Below are positions 35,405-42,386 of a stretch of DNA of 64,000 bases, in pieces (position 1 is the first letter of the stretch; every line of letters starts with the position of its first letter). The stretch covers positions 2,170,001 through 2,234,000 of the forward strand of contig CP116226.1 in the NCBI GenBank assembly GCA_038182865.1, given 5' to 3'. A program made the position numbers and the translations under genes. The notes beneath the pieces were generated by a model. It saw only the letters and a list, made by a program, of their open reading frames with translations, did no database searches and had not been told where the DNA came from. Origin of the DNA: Microbacterium enclense. GTDB lineage: Bacteria; Actinomycetota; Actinomycetes; Actinomycetales; Microbacteriaceae.

Positions 35405-35440
35405 ACGGGACGTCGACGCTCCCTCGGCATTTCGGACGTC
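35393..35440. promoter_or_regulatory. Three GGACGTC direct repeats ahead of lanKC
   Basis: GGACGTC occurs at 35393-35399, 35408-35414 and 35434-35440, straddling the stop of the response-regulator gene. They may be binding sites for that regulator. The rest of the 277-base spacer to lanKC shows no further motif or convincing gene. Confidence 0.35.
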
Positions 35441-35681
35441 GCGACGTGAAGGCGTCTGCTCGTCCAAAGGGGTGAAGAACCGGCCCGCGTTTTCCGCGTG
35501 AGGGATGGCGCCTCGGCTTCGCGCCGCGAGAAAAAAGCCGGATCGCGCACAAATTCCTGCACGTTCTCGCCGAGTTCTCGGCCTCTCTGTGGTCCGAGGA
35601 GTCCGCGCGCCGCTGCACTGTGCAGAAGCAGCATGAATCGGCGAGCTTGCAGACAGCGCATCGAGGGCGGTAGGCGGAAGC

Positions 35682-38237
35682 ATGGACGCGATCTATCCGG
35701 TGTTCGCACGTGCCGACGCCACGTTCTACGACCACCCGGAGCGTGTGCCACGCGGTGCTGGCGAGGCCTACACGGTCGAGACGCCCGAGGGATGGGTCGT
35801 CGTCGAGCAGAGCCCGTGGACCTACCTGCAACCCGAAGGTCATCACCTCCCTGAGCAGGGATGGAAGGTCCATGTCAGCTGTCTCGTCTCGGACGCTGAG
35901 ACCGTCCTGCGGGCCGCGGGGACGGTCGCGACAGCCCGCCGCATACCGTTCAAACACCTCTCCACGACGGACCTCCTCCGCCATTCCAACGCCAAAGACG
36001 CCGGTCGGGAGGGGTCGGGGAAGTTCGTCACCCTCTACCCCTCCACCGAGCGAGAGCTGCACCGGCTGTTGATCGGGTTGGGGGAGGTGCTCGCCTCCTT
36101 CAACGGGCCTCACATCCTTTCCGACCTCCGCTGGACGACCGGCCCGATCTTCACACGGTTCGGGGGGTTTCATCCGCTCTTCGTCGAAGTCGACGGAGCA
36201 ATGGTCCCCGCGATCCGACACCCTGACGGCCACCTCGTCGCGGATATCCGACGACCCGTCTTCACGCCACCCGAATGGGTGCGTGTCCCGGCATTCCTGC
36301 AGGGCCCGCTCTCTCGTTTGCGGCAGCTTCAGCCTCCGGAAGGCTTCCCCGTCGTCACCGCGGTGCTCCAGCACTCAAACGCCGGGGGTATCTACCTTGC
36401 GTCCGATGGGACGGAGGAGGTGGTTCTCAAGGAAGCTCGTCCGTACACCGGGTTCACTCCGGACGGTCTGAGCGCCACGGAGCGCGCCGACAGGGAAGCG
36501 CGTACCTTGCGACACCTCTCCGGCCAGCGCGTCTCTCGCCTCCGCCGCGAATTCGATACGCACGACCACCGGTACCTCGTTCTGGAAAAGGCCCCCGGCC
36601 AGCCCCTTCATCAGGCCGTCGCCGCCCGCCACCCGCTCATCGCGGCAGATGCTGAGCCTGCCGCCGTCATCGCCTACCGCACGTGGGCGGTGCGGGTGGC
36701 CGAGGAACTCACGGCCGCCGTCGCTCACGTGCACGAGGCAGGTTTCGTGCACGGTGATCTGCACCCCGGAAACATCCTCGTCGACGAAGACGGTCATGTC
36801 ACCGTGATCGATTTCGAAATGGCTCGCCCCGTCGCTGACGGAGCGCCGGCGGCCATCGGCGCCCCCGGTTTCATCGACCCGAGCGGGGCGGGGGGCATCG
36901 CAGGCGACCTCTTCGCGCTGCGGCGGATGATCCTCTTCCTCTTCGCCCCCGTTGTCGCCTTGGCGGATCTGCACCGCGACAAAGAGGCGGATCTGAGGCG
37001 GTGGGTGCATCGCCGCTTCTTCCTCGACGACCGCCGGGTGGCCTCGTGGGGGTGGACGAGCCCTCCCCACCCCGGACGCGTCGAGCACGCCGACACGATC
37101 CAGCGGATCAGCCGTCAGCTCCTCGCGGACGCCACCCCCGCTCGAACCGACCGGTTGTGGCCGGGCGACCCCGCACAGTTCGACGAACCTCCGTACGCGC
37201 TCGCACACGGGGCCTTCGGCCCGCTTCTCGCTCTTCACTCCGGTGGTGTCGCGATACCGGAGCATCTCGTGGAGTGGGCGGAATGGTCCACCGTCGAGAC
37301 GAGCCCCCGACAGGGGCTCATGGACGGCCTCGCCGGTGCTGTCCTCGCCCTGTCCGCGTTGGGGCGAGAGGACGCAGCGGAACGTGCGCTGCAGGCGTGT
37401 CTGGACGCGCCCGTGCGGTGGAACGCTCCCGGTCTCTACGGGGGTCCTGCAGGTACGGCCCTCGCGTACGTGCACCTGTCTGCCCGGCACCCCGAGCTGC
37501 TCGCTCGCGCAGACGTCCTGTTCGCGGAAGTCGCCGAGCGTGCCGACAATTGGCGCACCCCGCGCCCAGGCCCGGTGGAGACAGGAAGTGGCGGACTGCT
37601 CCGCGGCCCCAGCGGGATCTCCCTCCTCGCAATGGCGTTGTACGACCGGCTGCAGAGACCCGAACTTCTCGACCTCGCCGAAGCCGCAATCCACGCCGAC
37701 ATCGCCGCGTGCGTACCGGCAGCGGACGGAACCCTGCAGATCAACGAAGGATGGCGGCTGATGCCCTACCTCGGCTACGGCTCGGCGGGTGTCGCGTATG
37801 CGCTGAGGCTCCTGGAGCAACGACGCCCCGGCAGTGCCCTGGTCCCGCTCCGGAGTGATCTCGAGCGCGCAGCACAGGCAGAGTTCGTCTTCGAACCCGG
37901 TCTCTTTCAGGGGCGCGCCGGGATGATGGCCACACTCGCCGGTTCTGACACAGGGGCCGCGCGACGCGCGCTCCGCCGGCACCACCGGATGCTCGAGCTC
38001 CATGCGATTCCCCGAGCGGCTGGTGCGGGCTATCCCGGCCGGAACCTTCTCCGGCTTTCATGCGACCTGGCAACCGGCTCGGCCGGCGTGCTGTGGGCAC
38101 TCACGCATCCACGTGGTGATGCCGCGATGCCCTTCCTCGACCTCCCCCCGGTCACCGCGTCCGCCGGAAGGCGACTTGGCGGGGAGGGAGGTGAGGAGCA
38201 TGGGGTACCTGCTTTCGTTGCAGGGTCTCGAGCGTGA
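35682..38237 (+). CDS. lanKC: Class III lanthipeptide synthetase LanKC
   Basis: 851 residues. Three domains in order. First is a lyase domain of about 200 residues (KVHVSCLVSDAETVLRAAGTVA, KHLSTTDLLRHSNAKDAGREGSGKF). Next is a Ser/Thr-kinase-like domain with the catalytic loop VHGDLHPGNILVDEDG (His357) and the DFE metal motif at Asp377. Last is a LanC-like cyclase domain (GLMDGLAGAVLAL, GLYGGPAGTALAYVHL, LLRGPSGISLLAM). The cyclase lacks all zinc ligands: the usual CHG is FQG in GLFQGRAGM, and the first Cys position reads YLGYGSAG. Zinc-free cyclases define class III (labionin/SapB type) rather than class IV LanL. It phosphorylates, eliminates and cyclises Ser/Thr/Cys in the precursor encoded at its 3' end. 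Confidence 0.95.
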   Translation: MDAIYPVFARADATFYDHPERVPRGAGEAYTVETPEGWVVVEQSPWTYLQPEGHHLPEQGWKVHVSCLVSDAETVLRAAGTVATARRIPFKHLSTTDLLRHSNAKDAGREGSGKFVTLYPSTERELHRLLIGLGEVLASFNGPHILSDLRWTTGPIFTRFGGFHPLFVEVDGAMVPAIRHPDGHLVADIRRPVFTPPEWVRVPAFLQGPLSRLRQLQPPEGFPVVTAVLQHSNAGGIYLASDGTEEVVLKEARPYTGFTPDGLSATERADREARTLRHLSGQRVSRLRREFDTHDHRYLVLEKAPGQPLHQAVAARHPLIAADAEPAAVIAYRTWAVRVAEELTAAVAHVHEAGFVHGDLHPGNILVDEDGHVTVIDFEMARPVADGAPAAIGAPGFIDPSGAGGIAGDLFALRRMILFLFAPVVALADLHRDKEADLRRWVHRRFFLDDRRVASWGWTSPPHPGRVEHADTIQRISRQLLADATPARTDRLWPGDPAQFDEPPYALAHGAFGPLLALHSGGVAIPEHLVEWAEWSTVETSPRQGLMDGLAGAVLALSALGREDAAERALQACLDAPVRWNAPGLYGGPAGTALAYVHLSARHPELLARADVLFAEVAERADNWRTPRPGPVETGSGGLLRGPSGISLLAMALYDRLQRPELLDLAEAAIHADIAACVPAADGTLQINEGWRLMPYLGYGSAGVAYALRLLEQRRPGSALVPLRSDLERAAQAEFVFEPGLFQGRAGMMATLAGSDTGAARRALRRHHRMLELHAIPRAAGAGYPGRNLLRLSCDLATGSAGVLWALTHPRGDAAMPFLDLPPVTASAGRRLGGEGGEEHGVPAFVAGSRA

Positions 38238-38322
38238 CGGGTCAGATCGCGCTGAGGCTGTCGCGAGTTCATGGAGTACCGGGATCTGCTACAGCAGCGT
38301 GTCCACGGGCCTTTGCACCTGA
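38200..38322 (+). CDS. lanA: SapB-like class III lanthipeptide precursor peptide
   Basis: 40 residues, ATG at 38200 preceded by GGGAGGTGAGGAG. It overlaps the last 38 bases of lanKC in another frame. The leader has MGYLLSLQGLE, the LLxLQ recognition motif of class III precursors, then an acidic spacer. The core has two copies of the S-x2-S-x3-C pattern, SSWSTGIC and SSVSTGLC, joined by Tyr, and ends CT. This is the same two-ring layout as SapB (RamS) and AmfS, so each copy should form a labionin or lanthionine ring. In Streptomyces such peptides are surfactants that help aerial growth; here the role is unknown. It is too short for most gene callers. Confidence 0.9.
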   Translation: MGYLLSLQGLERDGSDRAEAVASSWSTGICYSSVSTGLCT

Positions 38323-38334
38323 GGCCACCGATCA

Positions 38335-38364
38335 GGCGCGGGGGACGTCAGGGTCCCCTGCGCC
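38335..38364 (+). terminator. Hairpin closing the lanKC-lanA transcript
   Basis: GGCGCGGGGGAC (38335-38346) pairs with GTCCCCTGCGCC (38353-38364) over 12 positions with one G-U pair and a 6-base loop. It begins 13 bases after the lanA stop. The rest of the spacer to 38624 has a doubtful 35-codon frame (38387-38494) and nothing else I can support. Confidence 0.65.
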
Positions 38365-38624
38365 GCCGGAGCGGCGGGGCGAGGTCATGACGGCGCCTGG
38401 GAGCGACACGGGTGCACCTACGTCGACCTCCAAAGCCCGGGCGCCCTCCTTCGCGACATCGGAGAGCACGGAGATGGACCTGGCTCGCCCATAAACGGGA
38501 CGGCCCGGGCTCTCGTCTCTTCGGATGAAATGGTGTGTTGATCCGGTTGGGGCCAATTCGATTCCCATGCCCTGGCCGACCCGGTTTCCCGCGGATATGG
38601 CCTTTGGAGTGGACTTCATCTGCC

Positions 38625-38652
38625 ATTCTGTCCCCCATCTGGAGGACAGAAT
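38625..38652 (+). promoter_or_regulatory. Stem-loop masking the ribosome site and start of the MauE-like gene
   Basis: ATTCTGTCC (38625-38633) pairs perfectly with GGACAGAAT (38644-38652). The second arm contains part of the GGAGGA ribosome site (38641-38646) and the first two bases of the ATG at 38651. In RNA this would hide the start codon, so translation may depend on opening the stem. Confidence 0.55.
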
Positions 38653-39280
38653 GCCACGAGCATCATCTGTAGTGTCGTCGCCTCAACCGGTTCGCAACGC
38701 CGCGGATCGGATTCGAAGGGTGGTGCCGGTGCTTTTGGCTAATGTCCTCGCCGCGTTGGTTGGCGGCGTTTTGGCGGTAACAGGCGTTATCAAATTTCGT
38801 GAAGGACGAGATGTCCTGACGGCGTCGATCGTGGCGTACAAGATTGTTCCCGGCGGGTGTATTCGACCACTTGCGGCTTCGCTTCCACCCATTGAGCTCG
38901 CCGTCGGCTTGAGCCTTGTTCTCGTTCTCCCCGGACCATGGCCATGGTTTGCGATAGCAATCCTCGGGATGTACACGGTGGCGGTCATCTCCGTCATCGT
39001 CCGCCGGATGACGACGGAGTGCGGATGCTTCGGATCGGTCTTCCGTACCCAGGCCAACTGGGTGGTCGTCGTCCGGAACGTGGCGATGATGCTGATGCTG
39101 CTGCCGGCAGCGGTGCGTGGGGTGAGCCACTCCGTCTTGTGGTGGGCGGGTTGGGTCCTCCTGGGGGTGGCCGCTCTGGTCGCGGTCATCCGCCTCTTCC
39201 CACGCGGAAGGCTCCCATCGAGCGGGCCGTATCCCGCTTCCCCGTCCACCGCCGCGGCCCTCCACGCGCCGCATTCATGA
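38651..39280 (+). CDS. MauE/DoxX-type redox-associated membrane protein
   Basis: 209 residues from the ATG at 38651 with GGAGGA upstream. Four or five helices: VVPVLLANVLAALVGGVLAV, LPPIELAVGLSLVLVL, WFAIAILGMYTVAVISVIV, NVAMMLMLLPAAVRG and WWAGWVLLGVAALVAVIRLF. The loop CxC in TTECGCFGSVF and the cysteine in VPGGCIRPLA match the MauE pattern, a family that passes thiol electrons across the membrane. It is 13 bases ahead of the Cys-rich Tat-signal gene, so it probably manages that protein's disulfides. Base composition is lower in GC than in the neighbours, suggesting transfer. Confidence 0.83.
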   Translation: MPRASSVVSSPQPVRNAADRIRRVVPVLLANVLAALVGGVLAVTGVIKFREGRDVLTASIVAYKIVPGGCIRPLAASLPPIELAVGLSLVLVLPGPWPWFAIAILGMYTVAVISVIVRRMTTECGCFGSVFRTQANWVVVVRNVAMMLMLLPAAVRGVSHSVLWWAGWVLLGVAALVAVIRLFPRGRLPSSGPYPASPSTAAALHAPHS

Positions 39281-39293
39281 AAGGACAGCATCA

Positions 39294-39965
39294 ATGACGA
39301 TGAAACGCCGTAGTTTCCTGGGCTACAGCCTCGGGGGTCTGGCAGCTCTCGTGTTCCCCGAAATGGCCACGGCCGCGACGCACTCAAACGTCAAGGCCGA
39401 ACCCGACACGCCGTGGCAATGGCAGGTTCGAGAAACGCGGGAGATGACCTCAGCGGAACGCGATAAGTACATGCCGCTTTTCGCTCAGGATTTGCAGGAC
39501 GCGGAAGCGAGCCTTGGTGCCCGCGATGACGGACATAGTCCGAGTATGTCCATCGCTGTGGGATTTGCCGCGAGCGTGCTCGCGCTCGCCACGCCGCTCG
39601 GGGGCAATCGGATCTACGCTCGGCATATTGAAATCGACAACACCGGTGCCATCATCCGGACGGCGACGACAACATTCTTCGCGTCCGAAGTCGATAAGAC
39701 GATTGCGCTCCACTCCATGGGAGAGGACGCGTCCGCGGCGGCGACCAGTCGCCGCGAATTCGAAGCTCGCGCGGGATGTACGGGAGGTACACGCGAATGC
39801 CGTGCGTGCGCGGAGCAGAATGGCGTCGGAATCATCACATGCTGCGGTGGGTGCGCATGGGCGGCGTACAACTGGATCGCTTTCTCGAGTTGTGCGCTCA
39901 TCCTCTGCTCCTTGTGCGCGTCGCAGAACTGCCTAAAGTGGGTTTATGCCTGCTGTTCGGTCTGA
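39294..39965 (+). CDS. Tat-exported protein with Cys-rich C-terminus, candidate bacteriocin precursor
   Basis: 223 residues, AAAGGA upstream of the ATG. The N-terminus is a twin-arginine signal (MKRRSFLGYSLGGLAALVF, then MATAA). Residues about 30-155 form a polar pro-region with no cysteine. The last 63 residues hold 12 cysteines: CTGGTRECRACAEQ, then ITCCGGCAWAAYN, SSCALILCSLCASQ, CLKWVYACC. A Tat signal, a pro-region and a hydrophobic Cys-rich C-terminal part is the plan of halocin C8 precursors, where the C-terminal piece is the antimicrobial and the middle gives immunity. Homology is only suggested by pattern. Neighbours are a MauE-like protein and a small membrane protein. Confidence 0.78.
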   Translation: MTMKRRSFLGYSLGGLAALVFPEMATAATHSNVKAEPDTPWQWQVRETREMTSAERDKYMPLFAQDLQDAEASLGARDDGHSPSMSIAVGFAASVLALATPLGGNRIYARHIEIDNTGAIIRTATTTFFASEVDKTIALHSMGEDASAAATSRREFEARAGCTGGTRECRACAEQNGVGIITCCGGCAWAAYNWIAFSSCALILCSLCASQNCLKWVYACCSV

Positions 39966-39981
39966 TGGAGGAGAGACGGAC

Positions 39982-40269
39982 ATGACACAGACCGCACAGC
40001 CCGTTCGGGGGGCTAAATGGAGCGGGCCTGTCCTTCTCGTGGCCGCGTTCCTTTTCAACGCGTTCGCGACCTACCGCTACCTTTTCGCGCTCGACGGCGA
40101 GAATCCTGTCTTCGCATTCGCGGTGGTCGGTTTCCTGTGGGCGGCGTGGGTCGCCGTGCTGATACTGACACTGCGGTCAGGAACATCGCCCTCGTCCCGA
40201 CGTGTCGCCTTGACGGTGTCGGGCATCTGTGTGGCGGTCGCCGCGGCGGCGTCGTTCCTGATTCGCTGA
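39982..40269 (+). CDS. Small three-helix membrane protein, possible immunity or transport factor
   Basis: 95 residues from the ATG at 39982, which follows GGAGGAGAG closely; the in-frame upstream ATG at 39946 lies inside the previous gene. Three hydrophobic segments: VLLVAAFLFNAFATYRYLFAL, FAFAVVGFLWAAWVAVLILTL (cut at both ends in sense) and VALTVSGICVAVAAAASFLI. It is 16 bases after the Cys-rich protein stop. Small membrane proteins in this position often protect the producer from its own bacteriocin; there is no direct evidence here. Confidence 0.7.
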   Translation: MTQTAQPVRGAKWSGPVLLVAAFLFNAFATYRYLFALDGENPVFAFAVVGFLWAAWVAVLILTLRSGTSPSSRRVALTVSGICVAVAAAASFLIR

Positions 40270-40305
40270 AGCCAGGGACTCCTTCTTCGGACGGACGAGC
40301 GGGGC

Positions 40306-40499
40306 CTACGGCAGGATGCCGTCCACGTACCCGCGGTCGACGCGAAGAGCGTCGCCCATCGTCGCCGAAGTGAGCGGGAGGCCAGGTAGCGTCAGCCGCG
40401 CGGCGGTGAGCGCGTTGGTCTCGAAGTTCCGGAGCCACTCGGCATCCGGGATCTCCAGGGCGCGGGAGCTGCGCGAGCGCAGTTCCCGCGTCACGCCGA
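40306..40499 (-). pseudogene. Remnant of a short-chain dehydrogenase with internal deletion
   Basis: The minus-strand frame ending at 40306 reads EIPDAEWLRNFETNALTAAR followed almost directly by PLTSATMGDALRVDRGYVDG and ILP. The first part matches the helix before the catalytic Ser strand of SDR enzymes; the second matches the extreme C-terminus (usually PLSSATTGAALRVDGG). About 120 residues with the Ser-Tyr-Lys active site are missing between them, as is the N-terminal Rossmann part. No start codon is apparent. It abuts the stop of the ABC permease gene. Confidence 0.75.
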
Positions 40500-41399
40500 G
40501 TTGGTCGAGTGGAATCCCGCCTGCCGGATGGCTTCGCCGAGGAGGATGAAACCCGCGACGGCGAGCGTGAGGGCCGCGGCCGGCGCGTAGAGCAGATGCG
40601 GCGCGCTCGCGAAATACGGCTCGGCCTGCGAGAGCTGCAGACCCCAGGACAGGGCGGGGGCCTGCAGCCCGATACCGAGGTAGGTGAGCGTTGCTTCGCT
40701 CGCGATGACGGCACCGACCTGGAGAGTCGCGAGGACGATGACCGGGCCGACGGTGTTGGGAGCGACGTGCGTGAGCATGATGCGCCAATCGCGCAGGCCC
40801 AGCGAGCGAGCCGCGGTGATGAAACTCCGCGAACGGACCGAGATCGTGGACGTCCGCATGACGCGCATCGCCGTCGGCCAGGAGAACGCGATGAGCACTG
40901 CCGAGACCAACCACACGTTGCGGGTCTGTACCGAGTTGAGCACGAGGACCGCGCCGAGCAGCAGCGGCACCGACACGACGATCTCGGAGACGCGGGACAG
41001 GACCGTGTCGATCCATCCGCCGTAGTAGCCCGCGAGCAGGCCGAGCGCGATCGCGATGACCAGGGTGCCGAGCGTCACGGTGATGCCGACGATGATCGAG
41101 TTCGCCGCGCCGTGGACGACGCTGGCATACAGGTCGCAACCCTGGATGGTGAACCCGAAGGGGTGGCCCGCCGCGAGGTCGGGAGCGCCCCGCGAGTCCG
41201 ACAGATCGCAGGCGCGGGGGTCTCCGTGACCGAAGAGCCCCGAGATCAGCGACGGCCACGCGGTGATGAGCAGGAAGAAGCCCACGAGCACCGCGCCGAT
41301 CCAGAACTCCGGGTTGCGGCGAAGACGAGCCCACACGGCGTTCCGCCGCGGGGGCGTCGCGAGGGTCGCGGTCGTCGTCGCGGTGGATGCCTCAAGCAT
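40491..41399 (-). CDS. ABC transporter permease, DppC/OppC type
   Basis: 302 residues. Second permease of a peptide/opine/nickel-family importer: N-terminal cytosolic segment and first helix (FWIGAVLVGFFLLITAWPSL), an extracytoplasmic loop with two cysteines, then the BPD_transp_1 core including the EAA motif ITAARSLGLRDWRIMLTHVAPN. Family members end FxLLGDALRDALDPR; here the end reads FILLGEAIRQAGFHSTNSA, so the last few residues are replaced exactly where the SDR remnant begins. The start overlaps the DppB-type gene by 8 bases. Confidence 0.92.
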   Translation of the reverse strand: MLEASTATTTATLATPPRRNAVWARLRRNPEFWIGAVLVGFFLLITAWPSLISGLFGHGDPRACDLSDSRGAPDLAAGHPFGFTIQGCDLYASVVHGAANSIIVGITVTLGTLVIAIALGLLAGYYGGWIDTVLSRVSEIVVSVPLLLGAVLVLNSVQTRNVWLVSAVLIAFSWPTAMRVMRTSTISVRSRSFITAARSLGLRDWRIMLTHVAPNTVGPVIVLATLQVGAVIASEATLTYLGIGLQAPALSWGLQLSQAEPYFASAPHLLYAPAAALTLAVAGFILLGEAIRQAGFHSTNSA

Positions 41400-42327
41400 T
41401 GCTCGTCTCCTTGCCGATGCGCGGGTCGAGAGCGCGGTGGAGGAGGTCGACGAGAAGGTTCGCGATGAGCACGACGAACACGCCGGCGGTGACGATCCCG
41501 ACGACGACCGATCCTTGTTGGGTGTTGATGGCGGTGAACAGCGCTCGGCCGATGCCGGGCAGGTTGAAGATGCCTTCGACGAGGACCGCGCCGCCCAGGA
41601 GAGCGCCGAGGTCGAGACCGAGATACGTCACGACGGGCATGATCGCGTTGCGCAGCACGTGGCGGGTGTGCAGCTGCCACGGGGTGATTCCTCGCGAACG
41701 TGCGGTGCGCACGTAGTCGGCGGTGATGGTCTGCAGCATGCTCGTGCGCGTCAGGCGCGCGATGGGGCCGATCCCGAGCGCCGCAATGCACGCGGCGGGA
41801 AGGAGGAAGGCGACCGGCCAGCCGGCGGCCGCCCCCGCGACGGGGAACCACCCCAGTCGGAGTCCGAACACCTGCTGGGCGAAGAACGCGAGCACGAAGG
41901 TGGGAACGGCGAGCAGGAGGATCGTCGTGGAGGTCGCGAATCGATCGAACGCCCCGCCCGGCTTGAGCGCCGCGAGGGCGCCGAGACCGATGCCGATCAC
42001 GAGCTCGATGATCCATGCGGTGAGAGCGAGCTGCGCGGTGATCGGCCATGCGTTGGCGAGGATGTTGCCGACGCTCTCGCCCGAGATCGTCACCCCGAAG
42101 TCGCCGCGGAAGAGGTCGGCGAGATAGTGACCGTACTGCGCGAGGACGGGTTCGTTGAGGTGGTACCGCTCCTCGAGGTTGCGCCGCACGGTGTCGGTCA
42201 GCTGGGCGTCGCCCGCGAGCGTCCCGAGCGGGTCGCCGGGGAGGGCGAAGACCGCGAGGAACACCAGCAGCGAGGTGCCGAAGAAGACGATGACGGCCTG
42301 GACCAGGCGATTCAGTACGGGGTGCAC
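41392..42327 (-). CDS. ABC transporter permease, DppB/OppB type
   Basis: 311 residues from the GTG at 42327, with GAGAGG upstream; the frame runs further upstream but that part is antisense to the binding-protein gene. Six helices, beginning RLVQAVIVFFGTSLLVFLAVF, with FALPGDPLGTLAG and ERYHLNEPVLAQYGHYLADLFRGDFG, both standard for OppB/DppB. The EAA loop is DYVRTARSRGITPWQLHTRHVLRN and the end DLLHRALDPRIG is intact. Translationally coupled to the DppC-type permease. Confidence 0.94.
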   Translation of the reverse strand: MHPVLNRLVQAVIVFFGTSLLVFLAVFALPGDPLGTLAGDAQLTDTVRRNLEERYHLNEPVLAQYGHYLADLFRGDFGVTISGESVGNILANAWPITAQLALTAWIIELVIGIGLGALAALKPGGAFDRFATSTTILLLAVPTFVLAFFAQQVFGLRLGWFPVAGAAAGWPVAFLLPAACIAALGIGPIARLTRTSMLQTITADYVRTARSRGITPWQLHTRHVLRNAIMPVVTYLGLDLGALLGGAVLVEGIFNLPGIGRALFTAINTQQGSVVVGIVTAGVFVVLIANLLVDLLHRALDPRIGKETSNA

Positions 42328-42386
42328 GGTGATTTCCTCTCTGACGGGGGAGCTGCCCCGGCGGACGGCCGGGGCAGCTCCCGGGA

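Noticed and set aside
35498..35681. Open frame upstream of lanKC, considered as a leader or precursor
   Set aside because: Continues out of frame into lanKC as Arg/Ser-rich shadow; no LLxLQ motif and no ribosome site.
38387..38494. A 35-codon frame after the lanA terminator, considered as a second precursor peptide
   Set aside because: It has no Cys, no class III leader motif and only a weak ribosome site, and it lies beyond the hairpin terminator.
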